Shown piece by piece: positions 36,373 to 46,721 of a stretch of 64,000 nucleotides of DNA (its first letter is position 1; every line of letters starts with the position of its first letter). Origin of the DNA: Xenopus tropicalis. Lineage: Eukaryota; Chordata; Amphibia; Anura; Pipidae. Both the position numbers and the translations under genes were made by a program. Below the pieces are notes generated by a model. That model worked only from the letters and a program-made list of their open reading frames with translations, made no database searches and was not told the origin of the DNA. The stretch covers positions 71,407,392-71,471,391 of the forward strand of contig NC_030684.2 in assembly GCF_000004195.4 (NCBI RefSeq), written 5' to 3'.

Positions 36373-37772
36373 CTCAAGGCTTGTTCTTTATCCTGGAATT
36401 CCTCTGGATTCCCTGATAGTCTGGACCACAAAACATTATTGATCAAATCAACCTGTATGGCAAATCGATGTATAATGTCATTTCCTAAATACATTTGATG
36501 TTGCGGTTCCTTTAACACATTGAAAACGTGTTCCGCAGATTTGTTTCCTAGGAAGATAGATAAAATGCATTTTGCAATCACATTTTGACTCTGGTCGTCT
36601 TTGTCCAGGTCATAAACCCATTCCTGTAAGGAAGAAAATTTAATCATCTGAGGATTTGTAACCTGCTTTAGAAGTCCTAAACTTATATAGCTGACTTCGG
36701 ATTTGAGATCCAGCTTGGCATATTTCACCCGGGCAATATTATTTACCTGTACGGGAACCAGCATAGTATCATTGGTCTTCTCGATTTTAACCAATGATTG
36801 GATATGTCTGGTTATGCCTGCTACTTCCCGATTTCCCCCTTTAAGAGAAATGGTTAACACATCATCCTCTAGGATTATCTTTTCAATTTTGTCCTTTTGG
36901 ATATTAATGATGTGGAAGGAAGTATTAATGCTTTCTTCAGGTTTACTGTTTTTTAGGATTGAGACATCTGGTACCTGACTGTTCCGGAAATGGATTTCGA
37001 CAGAATTAGGTCTTTCTTCAATCATATGGCAACTATTTTGCGGTTTTGCATTGTGGGAACGTTCAAAAGAGATTGGGGTTTTTACCTGAGTCCATATTGC
37101 TTCATTAATAAAGTCAATTATGGATCTTAACCTTTTGAGCAGATCAATTCCAATGATCAGCCGATCATATGGAAGATCTACAATCAATGTTGGATGTCTA
37201 ATGGTCTTTTTACCAATCTTATATGTCAGCCAGGACTTGCCTTTCACTTGTAGACTATCACCACCTACACTTACCAGAGATCCATCAAATACCGTCAATC
37301 TCGGTTTATTCTTTGAGGACTCTAAGATCTGTTGGAAATAGCTGGAAGACAAAATAGTGACCTGAGATCCGGTATCCAATAAACCTTGGATTGGTCCGAC
37401 ACATCCATCCTGAAGACAAATATCTATAAAATACCGGCCATCTAACTGTAAGAGATTACAGAGGAAATTGGAGTGTTTTATCATCTGTTGATTTAAAAAG
37501 TGATCTCTCTGCAGCGTCAGGATATTTGGAGATTGCTCCTCCTTGTTCTGTCTGCAGGGCATTTGTGTTCCTATGGACTCTATTAATGGAACAGACTGAA
37601 CCGAAGGTACTTCACACACTGGTTCAAATAACACCGGATTATAAGAATTGTCCTTATTAGGCTGTAAAACAGATGAAATATTAGATTTTCCCTTCCCGGC
37701 CCTGAATTCAGGGTCTGGGCAATGCAAAACATGATCATTGACTGTATTTAATTCTTTCCTGTCCATTTCCAT
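36312..37772 (-). CDS. ERV protease frame with two retropepsin-like domains
   Basis: 486 residues, intact, in a different frame from gag and starting 24 bp after the gag stop. Residues about 115-228 form a retropepsin: active-site GLLDTGSQVTIL (DTG at 133-135) and the later ILG-type block LIIGIDLLKRL, ending in DFINEAIW. A linker of about 100 residues follows. Residues about 335-451 repeat the same layout: a strand, AKLDLKSEVSYISLGLL at 352-368 where DTG should be, FLGNKSAEHVF, and MYLGNDIIHRF, ending in DLINNVLW. The second copy lacks the catalytic Asp-Thr-Gly, so it looks like a degenerate partner. Retropepsins act as dimers that cut Gag and Gag-Pol. The frame ends at the deletion joint, so its natural C-terminus would have run into RT. 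The duplication is my reading from motif layout. Confidence 0.7.
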   Translation of the reverse strand: MEMDRKELNTVNDHVLHCPDPEFRAGKGKSNISSVLQPNKDNSYNPVLFEPVCEVPSVQSVPLIESIGTQMPCRQNKEEQSPNILTLQRDHFLNQQMIKHSNFLCNLLQLDGRYFIDICLQDGCVGPIQGLLDTGSQVTILSSSYFQQILESSKNKPRLTVFDGSLVSVGGDSLQVKGKSWLTYKIGKKTIRHPTLIVDLPYDRLIIGIDLLKRLRSIIDFINEAIWTQVKTPISFERSHNAKPQNSCHMIEERPNSVEIHFRNSQVPDVSILKNSKPEESINTSFHIINIQKDKIEKIILEDDVLTISLKGGNREVAGITRHIQSLVKIEKTNDTMLVPVQVNNIARVKYAKLDLKSEVSYISLGLLKQVTNPQMIKFSSLQEWVYDLDKDDQSQNVIAKCILSIFLGNKSAEHVFNVLKEPQHQMYLGNDIIHRFAIQVDLINNVLWSRLSGNPEEFQDKEQALRWGQQIPYAVDILVAGKVPI

Positions 37773-37795
37773 ATAGCAATTTGATTCTGCTTCCT

Positions 37796-39847
37796 TTATT
37801 TGGCAGAGCTTGGCCCCGCTTTTTCCTCTAAAAAAACTTCAGGTTGTTTTCCTGCAGAAACTTGAGATAATTTACTTACAATGTCAGTTAACTTGGAAAC
37901 CTGATCTGCAAGCTGATCAAATCTGCTAGGTCTACCTGGGTTTTGATTCTGTGGACCATTTTGATTCCCTGTGGGTGATTTACCCCTGGGTGAATCTGGT
38001 GATTCCTGCCCTTTTCTCCATTGCTGCCTGGGCCTATTGTTCCAACGTTTGTATCCCTGGGGATCCCGATATCCTTGGTAACCCCCATATCTTTGGTTAC
38101 CTCGGTATCCATGGTAACCCCCATATCTTTGGTTACCTCGGTATCCTTGGCTTCCTTGGTTGAAACGAGGACAGTAACCTTGGCTTCCAGAACCTGAACT
38201 ATTTCCTTCTGACCCCTTGGCAATTTGAGGTTTAGTTTGTCTGGGATTTAGCTGTTTTTGGTTTTGTTGATTAGGCTCAGTGGCTGGAGGTATTTTCTTT
38301 GGCTGGGACTCAAAATTTAAATGAGGTTTTACCCCGGACTCATCAACATTGTGCTCTGGGAATTTTTTAAATTTCCTATCATTTAAGTTTTGGCCCTCAC
38401 TAATGTTAAACAGCAAAGTTGCTGATGTTACCAGTCTTTCTAGAGGGTTTTCAAAATCCAAATCATGAGCTAGACTTAATTTGATTTGGATTGGTAAGGC
38501 CTCATAGAATACCTGTTTAAATTCCACAGATTCCCAATCGGGGTTTCTGTAAGCTAAACCATAGGCATTTTTAAGTACAGAGAGAAATTCTCGAGGGCTT
38601 TGATTAGATCTACATGTGAGTTTATAAATTTCTCTCTTTGCGGCAGTGGTAGTTCGATAGGGCCCAAATTCTGATTTAATTTCATGTAGGACTGACTGCC
38701 ATTTGGTGATTCCTCTCTCTTTAAAGGAGGAAAAGTAATGACGGTATCTGTCATCAAAGGCCCATGGAAGAAACCTGATTTTGTCTGCCTCAGATAATTT
38801 TAATGAATCCATAGTAGATTCATATAGTTCTAAGTGGTTTGCAATTTGGGAAGAACCTTTCTTAGAAAATTTTGGTATAGCAGTATTTAAAAATTTAATT
38901 ATGCTGGCAGAATTTTGTTTTTCTTTTGGAGATTGGGGATTTTTCCCTTTTGAACCCCTCTTATGGGTATTCTTCCCCCTGTTTGGGAAAGGACCGGATC
39001 CCCATGCTCTCTCATCACTCTCAACTTCACTTGCATCAGTATTGGAAACACTACTTCTATGGGATACATTTGACATAGGTGTTTGATTTCGCACATTCAT
39101 CACATTCCTCTCTGGGGATGTGTCTGAAGAAGAATCTCTAAGAACCCTTGTTCTGTGATTACCTATTAAGGTGGTCACAGCTTGGCATGCTTCAGCCAAC
39201 CGGCCCAAAACATCTTGTGCCTCTGAATCAACATTATCAATTGGTTTGGCTCTAGAAATATATGGTGCCCAATTTTTATATTGGGGAGTGATTATTGGAG
39301 GATCAGGAGATCTCTCCACACCATATACACCTGACTGTTGACTTTTAATGTGCTGTTGCTGTAATTCTTCGAAATCCTTTCTGAGCTTACAGTATGCTAT
39401 GCGACTACGTTCAGCATCAGTTTCTAAATCCCTAATAAAAGCTTCCTTGTTTGAGATATCTATCTCTAATTGGTTTTTATCAGATTTCATATGTTGGATA
39501 TCTGATTCTATCTCATGTAACTGAGACCTCAATTTTTCTACATTTTCTTTTCTAGCTTTTGATAGGGTATCTACCTCCATTAATGCATATAAAACAGGAG
39601 GTAGGGCACATATTAATTTTTTCTCTTTGTCTGAACTGTTAGAGGCTAAGTTCATACATGTTAAATAGCGTTCAACCAGGCCGTCTGTTGCCCAGATATC
39701 ATTAAGGTCTGCTCTAGCATTTCTCTTCAAATCATTAATCCAAACATCCATCCCTATATCAAATTTTACCCGTGTATATATGAATTCAACAATTCTGTGG
39801 ATCATTTGCTCTGGGGTATTCCCATTCTCACTGCTTGCAACACTCAT
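37796..39847 (-). CDS. ERV Gag polyprotein, intact, 683 aa
   Basis: The start is 113 bp after the LTR edge and the frame is uninterrupted. Residues about 92-168 are a charged heptad-rich coiled coil. Residues about 240-310 are a Ser- and basic-rich linker. Residues about 312-482 resemble a retroviral capsid (SIIKFLNTAIPKFS to LERLVTSATLLF). Residues 555-612 are rich in Gly, Tyr, Arg and Asn with imperfect repeats of GYRGNQRYGGYHG, and there is no CCHC zinc knuckle, so RNA binding probably uses this basic tail. Residues 643-662 form a short C-terminal heptad segment. A coiled-coil N-terminus with Gly/Arg-rich tail recalls spumavirus Gag in layout, but homology is not shown. Confidence 0.85.
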   Translation of the reverse strand: MSVASSENGNTPEQMIHRIVEFIYTRVKFDIGMDVWINDLKRNARADLNDIWATDGLVERYLTCMNLASNSSDKEKKLICALPPVLYALMEVDTLSKARKENVEKLRSQLHEIESDIQHMKSDKNQLEIDISNKEAFIRDLETDAERSRIAYCKLRKDFEELQQQHIKSQQSGVYGVERSPDPPIITPQYKNWAPYISRAKPIDNVDSEAQDVLGRLAEACQAVTTLIGNHRTRVLRDSSSDTSPERNVMNVRNQTPMSNVSHRSSVSNTDASEVESDERAWGSGPFPNRGKNTHKRGSKGKNPQSPKEKQNSASIIKFLNTAIPKFSKKGSSQIANHLELYESTMDSLKLSEADKIRFLPWAFDDRYRHYFSSFKERGITKWQSVLHEIKSEFGPYRTTTAAKREIYKLTCRSNQSPREFLSVLKNAYGLAYRNPDWESVEFKQVFYEALPIQIKLSLAHDLDFENPLERLVTSATLLFNISEGQNLNDRKFKKFPEHNVDESGVKPHLNFESQPKKIPPATEPNQQNQKQLNPRQTKPQIAKGSEGNSSGSGSQGYCPRFNQGSQGYRGNQRYGGYHGYRGNQRYGGYQGYRDPQGYKRWNNRPRQQWRKGQESPDSPRGKSPTGNQNGPQNQNPGRPSRFDQLADQVSKLTDIVSKLSQVSAGKQPEVFLEEKAGPSSAK

Positions 39848-39935
39848 GGTCTTAATTAATAAACAAAATAATTAGCTTGACAGAAGTATTGGAATGGTTT
39901 TTCACTATTTGTACCAATATGAGAAAATAATCTCG

Positions 39936-39953
39936 ATCTCAGCAGTGCCTCCA
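39936..39953 (-). other. Candidate primer-binding site, tRNA-Thr-like
   Basis: TGGAGGCACTGCTGAGAT on the minus strand, six bases inside the 5' LTR. From memory of vertebrate tRNA-Thr 3' ends it would match 16 of 18 bases; other tRNAs fit less well. Confidence 0.55.
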
Positions 39954-39959
39954 AATATA

Positions 39960-41407
39960 TGTCGGGCTAATTCTGCGTATATCTAAAAGAATTCAAGGCT
40001 CCTTATTAGTAACAGGAGGAGTCTTAAATAATATATGCCCAACTCTGAATTCGATATCGAGCGTTCCCAATCAATTGGTATAAAGGTGAAAAATCATGAC
40101 AATTATTTAATAAAATAATTAATTTATTTAAATACGAATATTACAAAAATGAAATTATTACTTAACACTCCCTGATATCTATCTAATAATTAATCAAAAT
40201 GAACATTGACCAATAGACATTATTCAATAAATGGCAAGCATCCACAAGATAATATATGTACGCTCACTTTCAATACTTAATAACAAGGTAATTAAATATG
40301 TTGAATCAAAGGAAGGGTAAATGATTGATCTTGAAGTCTTAAGGAATTCTATCTTTAAATGTTCTTATTTCCCCATTAGATTGTTAACTTGGATATCATA
40401 TATCTATACTAATGAAAAATAAAATGGACCCAAATTAAACAGATTATTCCCAGTTTGCAACTCTGGGAAAGTCAATGTTTAGGGTAAGACTATAATATAC
40501 ATAGGAATAATAAATATCCAAGCATACAACTTAATCGAGAAAAAGTATAACAAAATGTATATTTACCAGAGTAGAGTTTTCTTATAGTTGAGAATAGTTT
40601 CTCCTTCCTCTTCCAGTTTTTAGATCCCCTTAGATTTTCTTTTTCAGGTTCTTTCTTTTAGATCCCTCTTTCTTTTTTTCTTAGTCCTTAGTCCTTTCTT
40701 TTTTTTTCTAGTCCTCTTGTCTCCTAACTTATCCCTCATCTCTATCTAAAACTCCACCTCTGGGATTTATCAACTAGCCAACTGGCATCAAAGGGTAGTC
40801 TTTAAGTTAAACTATCACCAGTTGATTTAAATATTTATTACAGTGACCTTTGGACCCGTAATGTCCTCCACCATCTGTGGATGTCACTGTTTCCTCAATA
40901 TTGTGGTCTGAAAATATTCAGAAAATATAAAATAACTTTTGACCTTCCTTAATTCGATGTTACACACTATTGTTGACATTGCTCCACACTAGAACAATGC
41001 TGTGTAACTACTTAATACCTTAGTACACATACAATATATGTCATTGGTCTGTCCTTGATTAATTATTACCCTCTCAACAGGTATGCTCTATATTGTGGAG
41101 AGTTTGTAAGATCCTTCAAGGTGTTCTCATCTTGTTCACCTAGACACCAAGGATTATATAACCTTTGATATTTGCTTTAACACAAAGGTTATACATCTGG
41201 GCTAGTAATCCGATACAAACCTCCTTTTCAACATATACGTTTCTGATCAACTAAACAAAATAACATTCATTATTTATTCCTATATGATTCATCAAAAAGC
41301 ATAATATCATTCATGAATATATATTCTATTAAGTAACATAATCACGTTATCATTAACAAATCAGAATATTCTTGTAATTAATAATTATCTTATCTGAAAA
41401 TCCGACA
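39960..41407 (-). repeat. ERV 5' LTR (right copy)
   Basis: 1,448 bp, near-identical to 33,645-35,092. On the minus strand this is the promoter-bearing LTR. Confidence 0.95.
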
Positions 41408-41639
41408 ATATAGCTTATGTAAATACGGTTTGGCAGCAAGGTATTTTAGAAATCAGGCATAAGATTCAAGTATCATCCGATTATTCAGTGTCAGCATAAA
41501 CCTTCATCATAAGACAAACATTGTGATATAAATAAGACATCATAAATTGAAAAGTACAAAATCATAAAATAAAAAAATATTACAGAAATAAATATAAATC
41601 AAAATCTCTATTTAACCCATTTGGAGCCAGTGTATTTAA

Positions 41640-42388
41640 ACGGTGGATCCATTCTACTTCAGTTTTTTTGAGAAGTTTAACTCGATCTCCACCTCTCCTG
41701 GGAACAGGGACATGTTATATAACCCGATATCTGAGATCATCGGACGTATGTCCCAATTCTAGACAATGCCTAGATACTGGAAGAATCCTATTTCCGGTGT
41801 TTATCGTTTATCTTTGACCTTCTGGATCGTTTCCCCAACATAGATCAAATTACACGGACAGACCAGCATGTACACCACAAAGTTGGTATCACATGTATGA
41901 TGTCCACGTATTTTATATGTTCTCCCTGTGTGGGGGTCAATAAACTGTGGTCCCACTAGTACGTAACGACATTGAGTACAACCTTTACATCTATACATAC
42001 CTTCTCTAGGAGGACCTGGGAAGGTGAATTTTCGCGGTGCAGAGGGAACTTCAGCTCTTACCAATCTACCACCTATAGTATTGCCCCTATGATATGACAT
42101 CATAGGAGCATGTTGGAATATTTCAATTGAAGGATATGACTCCCTGAGCAAATGCCAGTGTTTCCGCAGGATGGACTGTAATCGGCCACTCTGTGCATGA
42201 TATTGAGAGACAAATGTCACCCGTTGTATCGTTTTATGTTTATTTGGTTGACTAATCCCTCCATGTCCACTCACTCTGGATAAACCTTCCTGAAGAATAT
42301 ACTTGGGATAACCCCTATCCATTAATTTCTTATCCATTTTACTTAAATCCTCTGTAATAATACCTGGGTCATTAGCTATCCTATGCAC
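41640..42388 (-). pseudogene. Penelope-like element: GIY-YIG endonuclease part
   Basis: The open piece (42,388-41,801, 195 aa) carries the linker with a Cys cluster (RCKGCTQCRYV) and the GIY-YIG start VYMLVCPCNLIYVGETIQ. A one-base shift then closes it, and the domain continues in the neighbouring frame with [19 protein letters not shown] and [17 protein letters not shown], which is the usual C-terminal end in Penelope proteins; one further stop lies between. The endonuclease nicks target DNA for this retroelement class. The reverse transcriptase half is missing. Confidence 0.85.
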
Positions 42389-42412
42389 CCGTGAATATAT
42401 ATATATATATAT

Positions 42413-42661
42413 TAGGGATGCACCAAACCCACTTTTTTGGGTTCTGCCAAACCCCCGAACCCACCCTGATGGATTCTGTCAAATCCCGAACCGAATCCTA
42501 ATTAGCATATGCTAATTAGGATCGTGAAGGGTTAAAAGTTGCCGCTGCGCGCGTGGCAAAAATCCCCCCCCCCTAAATTGGAACCCTTTCTGAATGCTAA
42601 TTAGCATATGCTAATTTATGCTAATTAGGATTCGGTTCGGCCGGGATTCAGTGCATCCCTA
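42413..42661. mobile_element. hAT MITE with 8-bp target duplication
   Basis: Starts TAGGGATGCACCAAACCC and ends GTGCATCCCTA, flanked by ATATATAT on both sides (within a TA run, so the match is less telling). Contains ATTAGCATATGCTAATTAGG palindromes and a C9 run. Confidence 0.8.
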
Positions 42662-45310
42662 ATATATATATATTTATTTATTTACTTTCACATGCATATT
42701 CATGCAAATTAAGGTTAAAAATAAAGCAAAAACGAAACCTGCGGTACGTTCCATCACAGGAAAGTGCAGGAAGGATACATTCCGTTTTTCCTAATTTACC
42801 TTTATTCACACAGTTACCAAACGCAGGTGGTACACAACATGCTGTGTCCTGCATGCATTGGGTGCTTACATGCGCCTGCATGAGTAAAGGTGCAAGAGAA
42901 AGAACATGATGTGTTTCTTCCTGCGCCTTCCTGCGGTGGAATGCAGAGGAACGCACTGCAAGAAAACCCAGGTAGGAATGCTTGTGAGTATGATCCCTTA
43001 GCATTGTGGGCTTTGTCATAGGCTTGAACTTATTTATGTGTTGCCTCTTTTGATACTGTGGCATTTGATTAGATGGAAATTACTGTATGAATTTCCCTCC
43101 TACAGTAGGTTTAATTTTGCTAAGATAAGTCCAGTGGCAGGCCCAGACTGGCAATCTGTGGATTCTGGGAAATGCCAAATGGGCTACTGTAAGAAGCCGT
43201 AGACAGTTGGTGGGGTGCTGTTTGGGCCTCTGTATAAGTCTGGACACAGGCTGGATATTCACTGTATAAGAAAGGAATCACTTTTTTGTACAGCAAATTT
43301 GGTTATATACAGTATATATATATAGAGAGAGACAGATAGAGAGAGGGGGGAGTTTAATATATATATTACAGAAGTTGTTTATTGGACTGTGACATATCTT
43401 TGAGTGAAAAGCTGGCATTCTTGTATCTTGCTTGCCAAATGGAAGCACAGAAAGCACACATTCCAGTGATTTTGTTACTTGTCATAAGATATTATTTACA
43501 AAATAACCTAAGATTGCACCATGTTGACTGGATTAAAAGGAGATCAAAAGCCTAAATACAACCTTATGCCCCCTCCAGAAGCCTCCCTGCCAAGCCACAC
43601 AAACTGGGAGTTGCAGAACAGCATATACCTATATACTTGGTGAAAAAAGTGCAGAGGGTGGGTGCCATTTTGCTCTTCTTGAATTCTTTTTCTGTGTAAG
43701 CTCACCACAAGATCTATGATGTCTGGACAGGCAGTTTTCACCTGGACAGCCATTCCCAAAAAATCTCAGCTGTCCAGGTGAAATGTAGACTGCTGCCAGC
43801 CCTACCACAAGATTATACACAGTTAAAGCCGATTCAGAAATGTGCAATAACCCAAACCCAGAGTAATCTGAGATATCCTATTTAGCAGTGTTTAGTGCAA
43901 AGTAGAGCTGTACGCTTAATGATTTGTATTTATCAAAAAAACGTATTGTTATATTATGGTGACCAGCAGCTATCTTACCCCAGAGTTTCCGTATATATTT
44001 CTGTTCTCAAGGATTTCAGAATTACAAGTCCTAGCAACATATGAGTTAATGGTATTGGGCTGCTTGTTTACTCAGGTTTTAATGTTCACTTACATTAAAA
44101 AAACAAAACAAAACAAAAAGATTACATGTACAACCTTCAGTTCTAAAAGTAGCTCAATGTGTTTTTCAAAGCAGAATAAGATAAAATGTGTAACTGTGAG
44201 AAGCCAACATCTGCTGGGAAGGTATAATACTATTAATTACCGTCAGCTTATGTATCATTAGCAATTCTGCTGCCATCACAGAAGGTAGGCTGACAAGAAA
44301 TGGGGGCAATTATTTATACATGTGCAGAACTATTTTATATATGGGAAGAGCATTTCCTTAGCATTCCCTTATGCAGGGAATCAATGGCTGGGTCTGTGAT
44401 GTGCTGCTGATTTACTGTTACCGGTATGTATGTATTTATATAAACTGATAGGCTGGCTTCTTTTTTTTATCACCTTGCTTGTCATCCAGTCTTTCTAATT
44501 TTTTTTGTGTATAAATACGTTCAAAACTATTTTATATAAGCCCGTGGTTGCCCATCGAAATTTGAAAAAATCTGGTCCCCATGGTAGGATCTAAACCCTG
44601 TTATACAGGAGGTGACATGAGGCCCTTAGACAACTAACCCCTGCATCTCAAACTAATGGCTATGATACCCTTGTATAATGTAGATAGTATGGCAGTCACT
44701 GCAAACGTGTTTTAGTATACAAAACCACGGAAATGTAAGTCTGACTTGTGCTAAACTACTGTGTAGGACCATGCAAATCACTGTATGTAAATTTGACTTG
44801 TGCCTAACTACTGTGTATTTCCGTTGATATTTTATATCTTGTTTAATTCCTGACACAATTATTACCTAATTACCTAGACAATGTCTTCTTTTGGGTCCGT
44901 CATTTAGGGTCTTACATTAAGGATGCACTGCAGCTACTAAGACAAAAAAATAGAAATTAATTGCTTAACTAATTCACCCCTTTTCTCTTTTTCTCATAGT
45001 GTTATTATTTTTGTGTGCACCAAAAAAAAAAAAAAAAGATGTACTCAATTACAGCAAAGATTCAATTAGAGGGTGTGTAAAGTCACATGTCTGCATCATT
45101 GTCTGATTATCAGACAAGCTTCTCCAAACCCTGAATAGCACACTGATAGCACACTGATAGCACAAATTTTGTTTGAAACAGCTTTCTAAAATGTATTCAC
45201 ATATTTTAGATTTTCATTACACAACTATTTAAAAAAAATATTTGGTATTAAAAATATGACCTCTGTTCATACTATTTTTCTATTTCATTCTGCACTGCTG
45301 CCCCTGCCTA
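42662..45310. other. Intergenic stretch, no gene supported
   Basis: Open frames here are short and have no motif. Contains TA and GA microsatellites at 43,310-43,360 and a poly(A) run at 45,024. Confidence 0.4.
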
Positions 45311-45481
45311 CATATACCACTATTGCAATACTCAACTCTTCTTCTGCCAAAATTCCATTTCCCACAATGCCTTAAATTTTCTGTGATCAATAGACCATAT
45401 ACCACTATTGCAATACTCAACTCTTCTTCTGCCAAAATTCCATTTCCCACAATGCCTTAAATGTTCTGTGATCAATAGACC
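45311..45481. repeat. Two-copy tandem repeat, 85-bp unit
   Basis: The unit beginning CATATACCACTATTGCAATA occurs at 45,311 and 45,396 with about one change, pointing to a recent local duplication. Confidence 0.9.
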
Positions 45482-45720
45482 TGTAATTAATTTAAAATAA
45501 TTCAAATAATTTAAAAGAGTGCAATTGATATTTAATAAATCGACAGAAATCAATAAATAACTCATGCTAGTACTCTTATGCCTTATGGTATTTTTAGCTC
45601 TGTGTCCACATCTATGGTCCCTGCGCAGAGTTCAGAGAAAGCATTAGTAACCTTGGAGATAGCTGTTTGGCCTTGATACTATATTTTTACAGCTTTTACC
45701 TTGGCCTGAAGAACTTGCAG

Positions 45721-46078
45721 TTAAAGGAACAGTAACACCAAAAATGAAAGGAGGGACTCCTCCTGAAAGCAGGTCTAATGTGTAGCGCTGGCTCCTTCTG
45801 AAAGCTCAGACTCAGACACAATGCACTGAGATGGCTGCCTACACACCAATATTACAGCTAAAACAAATACATTTGTTGGTTTAAGAATAAAATTTTAAAT
45901 GGTAGAGTGAATCCCTTTAACCCATGCCTTAACCCTACCTATGGCTACATAGCAGCTTATTTATATAAACTACAGTACATTTCCGAAGCACACACAGCAG
46001 CTTTACCAGTGCAGAGCAGCAGTACACTATGTTTAATGTACTTTACACACAAATTTTTCAATGTTACCATTCCTTTAA
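45721..46078. mobile_element. T2-MITE (TTAAAGGAACAGTAACACC)
   Basis: Full TTAAAGGAACAGTAACACC left end and AATGTTACCATTCCTTTAA right end. Same family as 1,376 and 63,802. Confidence 0.85.
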
Positions 46079-46721
46079 TGTATATCAGGCAACAGTTGTG
46101 TAAAAACTATTGTCTTTGCCTCTGCTGTGATGTACAGTATGTTTGTTTTCCTAATATTGATGTTCTTTGTACCTTTCTATTCTGCTAATGTTTATATATA
46201 CAAACACATTTCTCATAATTATTCTGCTTAGTCTGTGTGCAAGATGTTCCTCTCTGCTTTATATTTATCCACTCCGCTGTGTGTTTGCTGTATATGTGTA
46301 AGACATGCCATGCTACCCTTCACATCATTGCATATAATCTTCCCTTTAACCATGCATTTTTCCACTTCTGTATGTATGCAGGCTGCTTTATGTTATTTTC
46401 CCTGTGCAAAGAGAACATTTAAAAAAAACTTGTGTTTGTTAATTGAGTGATGATAATTATAGGTGAAAGGTTTGTAAAATTTTAGATTTGTTTTAGATTT
46501 TGCTTCATTGATTCAAATATGTAATGTTTATAAATGTAGTTGTAGTTATAAACAGTCTTTATAGTAGGCTTAAAAAGTCACGTGGACAAGTTAAAAGTAA
46601 CATTGTATCCCTTGTGATCCCTTTAAAATTTTATTAATCTTGAATGTGACCTAAAACATTATCTGATGAAGAAAACCTAGTGAAACAAATGAACCAAAAA
46701 TGATTATATTTGGTCATGTAT

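Larger units (their letters stand above)
33645..41407 (-). mobile_element. Young, internally deleted endogenous retrovirus with two 1,448-bp LTRs
   Basis: Both LTRs start TGTCGG and end CCGACA, are equal in length, and differ at only two positions that I could find (33,953 region, T/C; 34,768 region, G/A). A 4-bp ATAT target duplication flanks the whole (33,641-33,644 and 41,408-41,411). In minus-strand order it has: 5' LTR, a tRNA-like primer site, gag, protease, a short piece of the integrase C-terminus, env pieces, a purine tract and the 3' LTR. Reverse transcriptase, RNase H and the integrase core are absent, and env lacks most of its surface and ectodomain parts. The low LTR divergence means recent insertion, so the missing enzymes were presumably supplied by a relative. 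I cannot place it in a named retroviral genus. Confidence 0.92.
33179..42390 (-). mobile_element. Penelope-like element (3' part), split by an endogenous retrovirus
   Basis: On the minus strand the element starts with coding sequence at 42,388, continues into its 3' UTR to 41,412, is interrupted by the provirus, then resumes at 33,640 and ends near 33,179 at a poly(T)/TA tract. The reverse transcriptase part is missing: the left edge of the coding part is a TA microsatellite holding a hAT insertion, so the copy is 5'-truncated. The tail includes the hairpin GGGCGAGATGCTCCC, then GAAACATCGC, and AATAAAAGC near the end. Confidence 0.8.

Noticed and set aside
36703..36978. 91-residue plus-strand frame over the protease region
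   Set aside because: Antisense shadow of the protease frame.
38781..39086. 101-residue plus-strand frame
   Set aside because: Shadow of the intact gag frame on the other strand.
42678..43064. 128-residue minus-strand frame
   Set aside because: No recognised motif, repeat-like composition and no splice context.
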